Of a DNA stretch of 64,000 nt, positions 17,703 through 26,818 are shown in pieces (the stretch's first letter is position 1; the number at the start of each line of letters is the position of its first letter). A model generated the notes under the pieces. It ran no database searches, had not been told where the DNA came from, and worked only from the letters and a program-made list of their open reading frames with translations. The stretch spans positions 16,227 through 80,226 of the forward strand of contig BTUW01000022.1 in the NCBI GenBank assembly GCA_045863055.1. The letters run 5' to 3'. Source of the DNA: UTCHB3 sp008363265. GTDB taxonomy: Bacteria; Bacteroidota; Ignavibacteria; Ignavibacteriales; Ignavibacteriaceae. The translations under genes and the position numbers were made by a program.

Positions 17703-18872
17703 TCAGAACACGTTGTACTGAAGTGTGACTCCAAATGTTATATCTGTCGTCTTCAGCAGGCCGCTTCTGTAAAGTCCTCCCTGGATGCCGAGGTTGATGT
17801 AGTTCTCAAGGTAGAAGATGAAACCGGCGGTCAGGTTGTGATCCATATAGCTGTCTTCATTTATCAGGAGGAATTTCGTGTTGCTTTTGATGAAGTTGAG
17901 CTTATAGCCCGCTATAAAATTGATCCTGTTACCGAGCTCATAGAAGTAGTCAGCTCCTGCGCTGGCAATGAATGTCTTGAAGAAAGTGGAATCAAACGGG
18001 GTGTTCACATTGAAATAGGCATTAACCTGCGAATTCCAACCGATCGGATTCGAGAATCTTCCGCCGACTGAGAGAGCGGGTGATCTGGTGTCCGATCTGT
18101 CACGTGTGGAAAGATTAAAGAGGACACCGGCAGTAAGGTCCCAGCCGAAATATCTCTCGTTTACTTTCTCATTGATGCCTTTAAGCACCTGCTGTGTTCT
18201 CAGGATACCAATGGCTCCGAGAGTGCCACCCTGAAGCAGACCGGTTGCTCTCATCTCTTTTTCGATATCCTCATACCAGTTTTTCTCGTAGGTGTCACCG
18301 AACACACCACGGTATTCAGCTTCCCTTTCGATGATATTTGCGATCCTGATCATGGTCTCTTTCGGGAGCCGTGCCGAGATCACACCTTCTTTCAACAGGT
18401 GGTCTTCAATTCTAACCGCTTTGGCAAGAGCCGTTGCGTTGATGTAACGACCATAACCGCCACCAACTGTCAGATTCGATTCGATCTGCTTGAAAGTGTT
18501 GGCATGCCTGAGATCGAGGGCACCGAATCCGAACCAGTCTTTGTCGTCAGCGAGATATTTTCTAATGCTTGGTCTGATCGAGATGTCGTGATTGTAATCC
18601 GCGAAGTTCTTTCCGCCGGTAGCGTCGACATCAACGAAATAAGCGAAAGGGAGTGATGAATAGAAGTACCTGAATAGGGCCGTCGCGCTGGCATTGTTGG
18701 CTGTCACGTGTGTCGTCACAGAATCGGTACTCTGTGCAAAGTTGTAGCTTCCTGAAAGGCGGAGGATCTTTGCAGTACTAACGGGCACCTTATAGTCGCT
18801 TACCGAAACATTTTGTGCCACAATAGTGCCTGTAAAAAGAATTACGGCGAAAAAAGTAACGAATTTCCGCAT
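17703..18872 (-). CDS. Putative outer-membrane beta-barrel protein
   Basis: From ATG at 18872 this is 389 residues, with AAGGAG just upstream; a 20-codon upstream extension is ignored. Signal peptide MRKFVTFFAVILFTGTIVAQ. Alternating aromatic strands at both ends (FRYFYSSLPFAYFVDVDA, LTAGFIFYLENYINLGIQGG) and a final strand ending in phenylalanine (VTLQYNVF) indicate a barrel. The middle (about 150-240) is helical (EDHLLKEGVISARLPKETM), perhaps a periplasmic insert. No specific family is recognised. It is transcribed divergently from the aldo/keto reductase. Confidence 0.68.
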   Translation of the reverse strand: MRKFVTFFAVILFTGTIVAQNVSVSDYKVPVSTAKILRLSGSYNFAQSTDSVTTHVTANNASATALFRYFYSSLPFAYFVDVDATGGKNFADYNHDISIRPSIRKYLADDKDWFGFGALDLRHANTFKQIESNLTVGGGYGRYINATALAKAVRIEDHLLKEGVISARLPKETMIRIANIIEREAEYRGVFGDTYEKNWYEDIEKEMRATGLLQGGTLGAIGILRTQQVLKGINEKVNERYFGWDLTAGVLFNLSTRDRSDTRSPALSVGGRFSNPIGWNSQVNAYFNVNTPFDSTFFKTFIASAGADYFYELGNRINFIAGYKLNFIKSNTKFLLINEDSYMDHNLTAGFIFYLENYINLGIQGGLYRSGLLKTTDITFGVTLQYNVF

Positions 18873-18995
18873 TTTGGCTCCTTTTGGTTGTTTATTAAGA
18901 TCAATAAACCAAATTACGAATATTTCAAACAAATCGCAAATTTGACCACTTTATCTATCTTTGTTGTGGATTTTAAAAAATTTACGGAGATTGAA

Positions 18996-19967
18996 ATGAG
19001 AAGTTGCCGGGTTGGAAAGTCGGATCTTGAAATATCAGAGATAAGTCTGGGTTGCTGGACCCTTGGTGGTCTGAACTGGGTTGACGGCACTCCCAATGGC
19101 TGGGCCAACGTCGATGAAAATGAGGTGGCCGAAGCGATCAACTACGCGATAGATCACGGTGTTACCCACTTTGACAACGCCGACGTCTACGGTAACGGCC
19201 GCGCCGAAAGGATGCTCGCAAAGATCCTGGGTGAAAGGACCAACAAGGTTACCATCGCAACGAAGATCGGTTGGTTCCGCGGCACAGCTGCTCATGCTTA
19301 TGAACCGGCGCACATCCGGCACCAGTGTGAACAGTCGCTGATCAATCTAAGAAGGGATTTCATCGATCTCTACTATTTCCACCATGGCGACTTTGGTCAG
19401 GATGATGTTTATCTCGATGACGCGATCGAAGTGATGTACCGTCTGAAAGAGGAGGGGAAGATCAGAGTGATCGGTCAGTCAGCCTATTCACACGAAAGAT
19501 TTGCCACGCTCGGTCCGAAAGTTAAACCGGAGGCTTTCCAGAGTTCAGCCAGCGCCCTGGATGATAACAAACTCGTTCCCGGGACACCGACTGCCGATAC
19601 CATGAAAGAGCACAACATCTCTTTCGTCGCGTTCGGACCGGTTGCTCAGGGATTGCTTCTCGGGAAGTATTCGAAGGACAATCCTCCGAAGTTCGAACCG
19701 GGAGATCACCGGGCCAACGCACCGAGATTCTCTCCTGAGAACCTCGCGAAGCTTGAGCCCAAGATCGAAGCACTGAAGAAGCAGTTCGGTCCCACCGGAG
19801 AGGACCTTTCAAGGGTGGCACTCCAGTATCTTCTGAAGTACGACTCTGTCGCGGCGGTGATCCCCGGCTTCAGAAATCTCGCCCAGGTAAAGATGAATCT
19901 TCAGGCGGCCGACAAGCCTCTGACCGATGACGAGTTCAATTTTGTAAAATCAGTTTTTTCAGAGTAA
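18996..19967 (+). CDS. Aldo/keto reductase
   Basis: From ATG 18996 this is 323 residues, with CGGAGA upstream; the in-frame extension back to 18813 would overlap the divergent gene and is rejected. The (beta/alpha)8 reductase tetrad is visible: D60 and Y65 in FDNADVYGNG, K90 in IATKIGW and H129 in DLYYFHH. The GxxxxG-type N-terminus (VGKSDLEISEISLGCW) fits the AKR11/12-like bacterial group. These enzymes reduce aldehydes or sugars with NADPH; the substrate is unknown. The gene for a metallopeptidase-like protein follows after 15 nt and is probably co-transcribed. Confidence 0.9.
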   Translation: MRSCRVGKSDLEISEISLGCWTLGGLNWVDGTPNGWANVDENEVAEAINYAIDHGVTHFDNADVYGNGRAERMLAKILGERTNKVTIATKIGWFRGTAAHAYEPAHIRHQCEQSLINLRRDFIDLYYFHHGDFGQDDVYLDDAIEVMYRLKEEGKIRVIGQSAYSHERFATLGPKVKPEAFQSSASALDDNKLVPGTPTADTMKEHNISFVAFGPVAQGLLLGKYSKDNPPKFEPGDHRANAPRFSPENLAKLEPKIEALKKQFGPTGEDLSRVALQYLLKYDSVAAVIPGFRNLAQVKMNLQAADKPLTDDEFNFVKSVFSE

Positions 19968-19982
19968 AGGAGAATTATAATA

Positions 19983-20468
19983 ATGTTCGATTTCAGAGAA
20001 CAACCATCAAAAGAGCCTAAAAAAAGGGAATATGAAGAGTCTGAGGAGCTGAAAGCCCTCGCGTCTAAAGTGATCTCAACTGAAAAGATCGATATCATGC
20101 CCGCGCAGGTCGCATATCTTCTCGTCAGTCCGAACATCTCGAAGACGATTCCGAGCAAGACGCTAAAAACGAGCCCCGAGTTCAAGTTTTTCTCAGGTTA
20201 CGACTATATAATCGAGATATCACTCGATCTATGGACGGCACTCGATGAAGCTGAGAGGTATATCCTGGTGCACCATCAGCTGCTTCATATTCTCCCTGTT
20301 ATGAACGAGAAGAAGGGTGAATACGATTTCAAACTCCGCAAGCCTGATTTCGTGGCATTTAAATCGATTCTTGATAAATACGGTACGGACTGGAAGCAGA
20401 AGATCAGGCTCAGCCTCAGCTCGATGCACGGGCTGACACCGGCGCAGGAAGACGCAATAAAGATTTAG
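19983..20468 (+). CDS. Putative phage-type metallopeptidase homologue with degenerate active site
   Basis: This 161-residue protein starts at ATG 19983 with AAGGAG nine bases upstream. The layout ALDEAERYILVHHQLLHIL, then FKLRKPDFVAFKSILDKYG, then DW matches the putative phage metallopeptidase family (family form HELxH followed by HD--EF and YG-W). Here the expected HExxH reads H98-Q-L-L-H102, with glutamine in place of the catalytic glutamate, and the later HD motif reads PD. It may therefore be inactive or use a different chemistry. It is probably co-transcribed with the aldo/keto reductase. Confidence 0.65.
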   Translation: MFDFREQPSKEPKKREYEESEELKALASKVISTEKIDIMPAQVAYLLVSPNISKTIPSKTLKTSPEFKFFSGYDYIIEISLDLWTALDEAERYILVHHQLLHILPVMNEKKGEYDFKLRKPDFVAFKSILDKYGTDWKQKIRLSLSSMHGLTPAQEDAIKI

Positions 20469-20570
20469 GAACCTAAGAACCTAAGAACCTAAAAACCTAA
20501 GAACTTAAGTTCATGAGTTCTTAAGTTCATGAGTTCATGAGTTCTTAAGTTCATGATGCGCCGCGGCGCA
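20466..20570. repeat. Iterated intergenic repeat ending in the 14-bp GC palindrome
   Basis: Starting at the stop codon of the upstream gene, AACCTAAG-like words iterate about four times, then GTTCATGA and TTCTTAAG words alternate. The tract ends in TGCGCCGCGGCGCA (20557-20570), the same palindrome as at 9048 and 9117. Confidence 0.75.
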
Positions 20571-20663
20571 CTTATGTTCCCGTTTTCTTTCATATGAACG
20601 AAAAAGTTTTTATTTTTTGAACCGCGTTTTAATTTAATAATAATACTAAAAAAGTTTGGCAAA

Positions 20664-21527
20664 ATGATAAAATTAGGATTAGTTACCTGCCGGGAGTTTC
20701 CCGGACTTACAGAGGATGATCAACTTTTAATTCCTGCCTTCAAAGAGAAGAAGATAATAGCCAAGCCGGTTATCTGGAATGACGGCCCCCTCCCTCCGAA
20801 TGAATATGACCTGCTCATCATCAGGTCGCCGTGGGACTACTATCTTTCAACAGCCGAGTATATTGCCTGGATGAACAAAGCGGTCGCCGCAGGCTACAAA
20901 ATACTTAATAAACCCGAAGTGATCAAGAAGAACATCCACAAGAGTTACATCAAAGAGCTTCAGCGCAGGGGTGTGCTTACCGCGGACACCATGTTCATTC
21001 CCAAAAAGAGCATCTTGAAGCTTGAAGAGGTTTTTGAACGCAAGCGTTTCAGAAAAGTCGTGATCAAACCCGCCATTTCAGCAGGTGCTTATGAGACTCA
21101 TCTTGTTGCAAGAGAGGAAGCCGGACTTTTTAATGCCGTCGCGGCGCGGATCCTTGAATACGCCGATCTTATGATCCAGGATTATATCGAGGAAGTGGAG
21201 ACGGAAGGTGAATACTCACTTGTTTTCTTCAATGGTGAGTACAGCCATGCCGTTCTTAAGATGGCGCAGAAGGGCGAATTCAGGACCCAACCCGAATTCG
21301 GCGGTTCTATCAAAAGCGTAAAACCCCCTGCCGATCTGATCGATATCGCTTATGAGATCAACGATTCACTCGGTTTCGATACGCTCTATTCCCGTGTTGA
21401 CGGTATCATGTCGAATGATGAGTTCAAACTGATCGAACTCGAGATGTTCGAACCGAGACTCTACTTCGCTCAGAACGAAAAATCCGTTAAACGTTTTGTT
21501 GAAGCCGTGATCGAACGCGTAGGCTGA
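20664..21527 (+). CDS. ATP-grasp family enzyme (glutathione-synthase/RimK-like)
   Basis: This 287-residue protein starts at ATG 20664. The preATP-grasp half contains YDLLIIRSPWDYYLS. The ATP-grasp half has RKVVIKPAISAGAYETH (nucleotide-binding lysine and small loop), LMIQDYIEEVETEGEYSLVF and YSRVDGIM-FKLIELEMFEP, the magnesium-binding Asp/Glu pattern ending E-E. Such enzymes join a carboxylate to an amine or thiol with ATP. The product is not predictable from the sequence, and no obvious biosynthetic partner gene is adjacent. Confidence 0.83.
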   Translation: MIKLGLVTCREFPGLTEDDQLLIPAFKEKKIIAKPVIWNDGPLPPNEYDLLIIRSPWDYYLSTAEYIAWMNKAVAAGYKILNKPEVIKKNIHKSYIKELQRRGVLTADTMFIPKKSILKLEEVFERKRFRKVVIKPAISAGAYETHLVAREEAGLFNAVAARILEYADLMIQDYIEEVETEGEYSLVFFNGEYSHAVLKMAQKGEFRTQPEFGGSIKSVKPPADLIDIAYEINDSLGFDTLYSRVDGIMSNDEFKLIELEMFEPRLYFAQNEKSVKRFVEAVIERVG

Positions 21528-21600
21528 TATTTAAATACTGATTTTTTCCACCGGTTTGAGTAAATTTTAGTTTTCGTTTCCAATTTATCGGATCAGAAAT

Positions 21601-22890
21601 TTGAAATTACTCATACCGGTTCTGTTTTTTACCTGCACTCTCTTTTCCCAGAATTTCACCTGGACCGTTCTTCCTTTACCCACGACAAAAACCGTTTACT
21701 CGATCGATTTCCGTGACAGCCTTTATGGTTTCGCAGCGGGTGATTCAGGCCTGGTGCTCAAGACTACAGATGGCGGTCACTCCTGGCAGGATATTTCGGT
21801 TTCACGTAATTTGACCGTTTCTGATATAACTTTTACGAGTAAAACCACAGGTTTTGCTGTCGGTATCGATTTTGAAACTCCTCCTTTCGGCACACTCTTT
21901 TTCAAGACCACCAACGGAGGTGACTCCTGGGTGGAAAGCCGTTACAGGGAGGACGAGGCCTACATGCTCGCCCTGCATTTCCTTGATTCGCTGAATGGTT
22001 GGACGAGCGGGCTTGAAGGTAAAATTGCGTACACCACCGATGGCGGCAGTGAATGGTACCCGGCACTCAACGACACAGCGGAGTTCACAAATTTCCCTGT
22101 GCTCGGCTTTTCTTTTTATACAGATTCACTCGCGTTCGCCTTCGGCGGGCATATTGACATTGCGGGGGTTATCTGGCGAACGACCGATGGTGGACAGTAT
22201 TGGAAATCGCACGGTGTGGGTCCCGAACCGATCAAGGGGATCATAGTTTTCGATTCACTCAATCTGCTCGGAATTGGTGGCGATTTCGAATACGGAACCG
22301 CGGTGGTGCGATCGACAGACAGCGGCCTGACGTGGGATTACAGGAGCCTTGATATTTTCGGTGTACCTTTTGGTCTTTCATTCCGGAATGCAACCGAAGT
22401 GTGGACCGCCCTCGGTTTTGCCGAAAAATTCATCTACAGCACGGACGTGGGGCAAAACTGGACCGAGGTGCCCTCACCCGACAGCGGTGTGGTTTACGAT
22501 ATACAATTTACCGATTCTGTAACCGGGTACACTGCCGGAAGGCTGGGGTATTTCGCGAAGTATTCCCGCACTACGGTCGGTATTGAAGACGGCGGATCAC
22601 CCGCGTTGCCCGCGAATCATGCATTGGGGCAGAATTACCCGAATCCATTTAATCCCGTTACAGAGATCCCGGTTGAACTCTCTGAGGCGGCGACCATCAA
22701 ACTCACAATATACGACATGAGGGGGCGTGAAGTGAGAGAGATAGCAGCAGGAAATTTTGATGCCGGAAACCACCTCTTCAGCTTTCAGTCTGAGGGAATA
22801 CCTTCCGGGATCTACTTTTACCGACTCGAAATAACCGGGCAGTCGAACAAAAAAGAGTCGATCGTCCGGAAAATGGTCCTTCTAAAATGA
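21601..22890 (+). CDS. Secreted YCF48/BNR-like beta-propeller with T9SS sorting domain
   Basis: This 429-residue protein starts at TTG 21601 followed at once by a signal peptide (KLLIPVLFFTCTLFSQ). Propeller repeats are YCF48/BNR-like: LKTTDGGHSWQDI, FKTTNGGDSWVES, YTTDGGSEWYPA, WRTTDGGQYWKSH and STDSGLTWDY, spaced by (F/Y)-D-L-GW/GF blocks. The C-terminus (about 345-429) is a T9SS sorting domain with GQNYPNPFNP and a final RKMVLLK. Its stop overlaps the P450 start (ATGA), so it heads a five-gene operon. Its role in that operon is unknown. Confidence 0.82.
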   Translation: MKLLIPVLFFTCTLFSQNFTWTVLPLPTTKTVYSIDFRDSLYGFAAGDSGLVLKTTDGGHSWQDISVSRNLTVSDITFTSKTTGFAVGIDFETPPFGTLFFKTTNGGDSWVESRYREDEAYMLALHFLDSLNGWTSGLEGKIAYTTDGGSEWYPALNDTAEFTNFPVLGFSFYTDSLAFAFGGHIDIAGVIWRTTDGGQYWKSHGVGPEPIKGIIVFDSLNLLGIGGDFEYGTAVVRSTDSGLTWDYRSLDIFGVPFGLSFRNATEVWTALGFAEKFIYSTDVGQNWTEVPSPDSGVVYDIQFTDSVTGYTAGRLGYFAKYSRTTVGIEDGGSPALPANHALGQNYPNPFNPVTEIPVELSEAATIKLTIYDMRGREVREIAAGNFDAGNHLFSFQSEGIPSGIYFYRLEITGQSNKKESIVRKMVLLK

Positions 22891-24245
22891 ACATAAACGA
22901 TCTTCCCGGTTACCGAAATGCCGGATTCTTAAAAATACTCCCGGGGCTTTATACTGACCCACTGGCCACACTTACCCGGATAGTCGCGGATGGCCGGAAG
23001 GTGATCCCGTTCAGTTTCGGCAAATACGTCCTTTTTCTCGTCAACGATCCCCCGATCATCAAGCATATCCTCAAGAACAACTACAGAAATCACCCCAGGG
23101 GCATCTCGCTGAAGGGGATTTTCCCACTTCTCGGGCAGGGGCTCTTTACCAGCGACCACGATCTTTGGGTCAAGCAGCAGAAGAGCATCACACCCGCGTT
23201 TCATACCCGCAATTTTGCAGGCTTCAGCCGGATAATAGAGGATGAAACCGCCAAATACCTCATAAGGCTCAGGGAAGTGGCGGCCGCCGGGGAGGTGATC
23301 GACCTTCAGAAGGAGTTCAAGATTCTCATGCTCGGGATTCTTGTGCGTGAGATGTTTGCTCCCGGTCTGAAGTATGATCCCGTTGCCGTTATCGAAAATC
23401 TTGACCGTGTTCTCGACTACACAAGCATTAGAGGGGAGTTGATCCGGAATGTGAAATCGGGTCTGAAACGTCTTGTTGGGAAAAAGCCGGAGCCGCCTGC
23501 CTGGTATACAGGGTCGCTTGCATATCTCGAAGACCTCGTCTCTGATTTCTTCGGAAAGATCATGTCTGGTGAACTTGAACCCGGCTCTCTCACGGTGATA
23601 CTAAAGGAGTTAAAGGAAAAAGGGGAGATCGACGACCGGCAGATCCGGGATGAAATAATGACGTTCCTCTTCGCAGGATTTGACACCGTTGCCGAAGGTC
23701 TCTCATGGACCCAGTTTCTGATCTCGACACATCCCGGAACGGATGAAAAGATACTTTCACGCGGGAATGAAACCGAAACACCTGACGACGACACCCCTTC
23801 GCACCATAAACCGGGTAACAGTTTTCTGAGGAGCACCATAAACGAGGCCCTCAGGCTTTATCCCCCCGCGTGGGCATTTTACCGGATCGTTACCGAAGGT
23901 GAGGAGATCGAGGGGCTGTACTTTCCTGCGAGATCTTACCTGATGATCTCGCCGTATCTTCTTCACAGGACACCCAAATACTGGGAGAAGCCGGAAGAGT
24001 TTATTCCTGAGAGATTCCTTGGTGAAGACCAGCCCGAGGTTAACCACTTTCATTATATTCCATTCGGGCAGGGGCCGCACATCTGCACAGGCCGCCGCCT
24101 TGCCATGTTTGAAATGGAGCTGATCCTGTCGAAACTTACACCTGAATTCAGATTTGTATACGCGGGTGAAATGCCTCCGAAGCCCGATCCGGGTATCATA
24201 ATGAAAGCAGCGAACGGGCTGCACTTCAGAGTGGAGAAGCGATAA
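22887..24245 (+). CDS. Cytochrome P450
   Basis: This 452-residue protein carries all P450 landmarks: I-helix AGFDT (263-267), K-helix E320-x-x-R323 in NEALRLYP, PERF region (374-377) and heme loop FGQGPHIC400TGRRLA with the cysteine ligand. The look is close to fatty-acid or terpenoid hydroxylase P450s. It overlaps the upstream propeller gene by 4 nt and the next gene by 1 nt. The neighbouring cyclopropane-fatty-acid-synthase-like enzyme suggests lipid acyl chains as substrate; this is inference. No redox partner gene is adjacent, although an EFR1-type ferredoxin is encoded at 55024. Confidence 0.93.
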   Translation: MNINDLPGYRNAGFLKILPGLYTDPLATLTRIVADGRKVIPFSFGKYVLFLVNDPPIIKHILKNNYRNHPRGISLKGIFPLLGQGLFTSDHDLWVKQQKSITPAFHTRNFAGFSRIIEDETAKYLIRLREVAAAGEVIDLQKEFKILMLGILVREMFAPGLKYDPVAVIENLDRVLDYTSIRGELIRNVKSGLKRLVGKKPEPPAWYTGSLAYLEDLVSDFFGKIMSGELEPGSLTVILKELKEKGEIDDRQIRDEIMTFLFAGFDTVAEGLSWTQFLISTHPGTDEKILSRGNETETPDDDTPSHHKPGNSFLRSTINEALRLYPPAWAFYRIVTEGEEIEGLYFPARSYLMISPYLLHRTPKYWEKPEEFIPERFLGEDQPEVNHFHYIPFGQGPHICTGRRLAMFEMELILSKLTPEFRFVYAGEMPPKPDPGIIMKAANGLHFRVEKR

Positions 24246-25501
24246 TGGACCCGAAAGATAAGATCAAAAAGGTTATCTCCCTCACGGCAGGCACGGGCCT
24301 TAAGAACGGATTCAAGGTCAGATTCTGGGACGGTGAGGAATGTTTGGTCCCCGATGGTTGTGAGCCGGGTTTTACGCTTTCCCTGAAGTCACCGGGCTCG
24401 ATAAGAAATACGCTGTTCCCTCCTTCTGAGCTTAACGCGACAGAAGCCTATCTTTTCGATGAGTTTGATATCGAGGGGGATATGTTTGCTGTGTTTGAAA
24501 CCGCCTATGAACTCGCCGCGGTCAAAAGAGGAAAAGGTGAACTGTTAAAACTCCTCGTGGAAGTGCTTAAATTACCCCGCTCTCCAAGGAAGAAGGACAA
24601 AGGCTTTCAAAAGAAACTCTCCGGTGAGTTACACTCGGTCCGGCGTGACAGCGAAGCCGTTTCGTACCACTACGACATGTCAGATGATCTTTACCGCCTC
24701 TGGCTCGACCCCGATATGATATATTCCTGCGCTTACTTCAAGACGAGGGAAACCCCGCTTGAGCAGGCTCAGCTCGACAAACTCGACTATATATGCGCGA
24801 AGCTCGACCTGAAACCGGGTGAAAGGCTTCTTGATGCCGGTTGCGGATGGGGGGCGCTCGTGATACACGCCGCGAGAAAATACGGAGTGGATGCCACCGG
24901 GGTAACTCTTAGCAGGAATCAGGCCGCACATGCCAACAGAAGGATAAAAGAGCTCGGACTTGAAGACCAGTGCAGGGTTGAGGTCAGGGATATCAGAACC
25001 CTCAAGGGTGAAAGATATGACAGGATATCGTCCGTTGAGATGCTTCATCACATTGGCTACACTTCACTTCCTGAGTACTTCAGGACAATAAAAGACCTTC
25101 TGAAGCCGGGGGGGCTTTCGTTCCAACTCGGGGTCACCAACAACGCCGCCAGGGGGAAGTACCGCGGACCGGTTTTCGCCCCGAAGTATTTCATGCCCGA
25201 CTATGATCTTTCTCCCATCGGGGAATACCTGAAGATCGCCGAAACCGCGGGTTTCGAGGTTTATGACGTTGAAGACCTTCGTCAGCACTACGAACTGACC
25301 GCCCGTCACTGGCTGAAACGGATGGAGGCCCGGCACTCTGAGATAGCAGCTGTAACGGGAGAAGTGATGTTCCGGGTTTACCGTCTGAGCATGGCTCTTA
25401 TGGCTTACGGGTTTTACGCCAATATGATCAACCTTTACCACTTTGTGTTGAGAAACACTGAGGGTAAGGGGAACTTCCCGCCTCTTACGAGGTGGTACTG
25501 A
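24245..25501 (+). CDS. Cyclopropane-fatty-acyl-phospholipid synthase family methyltransferase
   Basis: This 418-residue protein follows the CFA synthase pattern: an N-terminal lipid-contacting region (FDEFDIEGDMFAVFE), the signature YHYDMSDDLY-LWLDPDMIYSCAYF (141-165), and SAM motif LDAGCGWGALV (196-206). The late HWLKRMEA and YRLSMALMAYGF segments are typical. CFA enzymes add a methylene from SAM to double bonds of membrane phospholipids. Relatives make methylated or hydroxylated mycolates, so product chemistry is open, especially next to a P450. ATG 24245 overlaps the P450 stop by one base. Confidence 0.9.
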   Translation: MDPKDKIKKVISLTAGTGLKNGFKVRFWDGEECLVPDGCEPGFTLSLKSPGSIRNTLFPPSELNATEAYLFDEFDIEGDMFAVFETAYELAAVKRGKGELLKLLVEVLKLPRSPRKKDKGFQKKLSGELHSVRRDSEAVSYHYDMSDDLYRLWLDPDMIYSCAYFKTRETPLEQAQLDKLDYICAKLDLKPGERLLDAGCGWGALVIHAARKYGVDATGVTLSRNQAAHANRRIKELGLEDQCRVEVRDIRTLKGERYDRISSVEMLHHIGYTSLPEYFRTIKDLLKPGGLSFQLGVTNNAARGKYRGPVFAPKYFMPDYDLSPIGEYLKIAETAGFEVYDVEDLRQHYELTARHWLKRMEARHSEIAAVTGEVMFRVYRLSMALMAYGFYANMINLYHFVLRNTEGKGNFPPLTRWY

Positions 25502-25528
25502 TTTTTTTTAATTCAAACTGCATCAGTC

Positions 25529-26812
25529 ATGATCACTGAAATTACAACAAAAGCAGAAGCATTCGTCAGGGAGATACTCCCCGAACGGCTCGATCCCGCG
25601 ATGGTTTATCACAATCTCGACCATACACTCGAAGTGACCGCTAATTGCTCACTGTTACTGGAGAGCATCAAAATTGAGGATTCGATCAGTGAAAATGTAA
25701 TCCTCGCCGCGCTCTTCCACGATACCGGTTATACGGTAAAAATTGAGGGTCATGAAGAGGAGAGTTGCCGGATGGCAAGGGAGTTCCTGAAAAGAGAGCA
25801 TTTTCCTGAAGAACGGATCACTGCTGTAGAGTCTCTTATTATAGCCACCTCGCACGGGGTGAAACCTCAAAACACTGCCGAATCGATACTCAGGGATGCG
25901 GATATCCTTCATACCGGCAAGAAGGGGTATAAAAAGCGGGCCGGTCTGCTGAAAAAAGAAGTGGAGTGGATAAGAGGGGTACCGGTTCCGGATTTAGAAT
26001 GGACGAAGGAAAATATCAAGTTTCTGAAGGAAACGGTCTTTCATACAAAGTATGCCAAAGAGAAGTTTGGACCCGGAAAAGAGAGGAATCTGAAAAAGCA
26101 GCAGGCCCTGCTGAAAGAACTGATGGCAAGTGAGGCCGCAAAAAAACTTGAGGAGGCAGCTGCAGCTGCTGTTAAGACCTCCCAGAATGCCACCAAGGGT
26201 ATCGCCGGGGTTGCGGGCAGGATACTTGACGGTTTTCCCGGAGATGGTCAGGAGCACAGGGTAAGGATCAATCCGCTCGAGCAGAAAAGCACCGCGCGGG
26301 GAGTTGAGACCCTTTTCAGAAACATCACCCGCACGCATATCGACCTGAGCGCGAATGCCGACAGGAAAGCGAACATGATGATCTCGGTGAACTCGATCCT
26401 TATCTCCATTCTGATAAGCACACTTGTCGGAAGGCTGCCTGCATTTCCCCATCTTATCGCTCCAACCATAATAATCATCACGGTTTGCATGGTTTCGCTT
26501 GCCTTCGCAATCCTCAGCAGCCGCCCGAATGTGACCGGGGGCGTGGTCTCCAGAGACGACATAGAGAATAAAAGGGGGAATCTCCTCTTCTTCGGAAATT
26601 TCCATAACATGTCGATCGAAGATTACACGTATGGAATGGAAAAGCTTATGATGGATGCCGAATATCTTTATGGCAGTATGATCAGGGACGTTTATTATCT
26701 CGGTACCGTGCTTGAGAAAAAATATAAATACATCAGATACTCATATGATGTGTTCGGACTTGGTCTCCTCATCTCGGTGATCTCATTCGCCGTTGCAATT
26801 ATAACAGGATAG
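25529..26812 (+). CDS. HD-domain phosphohydrolase fused to a Pycsar-effector-like (PycTM) membrane domain
   Basis: This 427-residue protein has two parts. Residues about 25-150 form an HD domain with H28/H32 (YHNLDH), H64-D65 (LFHDTGY) and D124 (LRDADIL). A helical linker (190-255) leads to a domain like the transmembrane effector of Pycsar defence (about 256-427): LSANADRKANMMISVNSI, membrane helices near 285-303, 308-330 and 405-426, NLLFFGNFHNMS, and MIRDVYYLGTVLEKKYKY. In Pycsar this domain damages the membrane on binding cyclic CMP or UMP. No cyclase gene is nearby, so a signal-hydrolysing and membrane-gating role is inference. It sits 27 nt after the CFA gene. Confidence 0.8.
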   Translation: MITEITTKAEAFVREILPERLDPAMVYHNLDHTLEVTANCSLLLESIKIEDSISENVILAALFHDTGYTVKIEGHEEESCRMAREFLKREHFPEERITAVESLIIATSHGVKPQNTAESILRDADILHTGKKGYKKRAGLLKKEVEWIRGVPVPDLEWTKENIKFLKETVFHTKYAKEKFGPGKERNLKKQQALLKELMASEAAKKLEEAAAAAVKTSQNATKGIAGVAGRILDGFPGDGQEHRVRINPLEQKSTARGVETLFRNITRTHIDLSANADRKANMMISVNSILISILISTLVGRLPAFPHLIAPTIIIITVCMVSLAFAILSSRPNVTGGVVSRDDIENKRGNLLFFGNFHNMSIEDYTYGMEKLMMDAEYLYGSMIRDVYYLGTVLEKKYKYIRYSYDVFGLGLLISVISFAVAIITG

Positions 26813-26818
26813 AATTGA

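Noticed and set aside
18813..18995. N-terminal extension of the aldo/keto reductase
   Set aside because: It would overlap the divergent barrel gene's signal-peptide region and both promoters. ATG 18996 has CGGAGA upstream.
20466..20570. Possible CRISPR-like array
   Set aside because: The repeated words are 8-18 nt, adjoining and irregular, with no unique spacers and no cas gene in the window.
25994..26605. A 203-codon open frame on - opposite the HD-PycTM gene
   Set aside because: It lies wholly inside a gene with clear HD and membrane motifs and has no ribosome site or recognisable domain.
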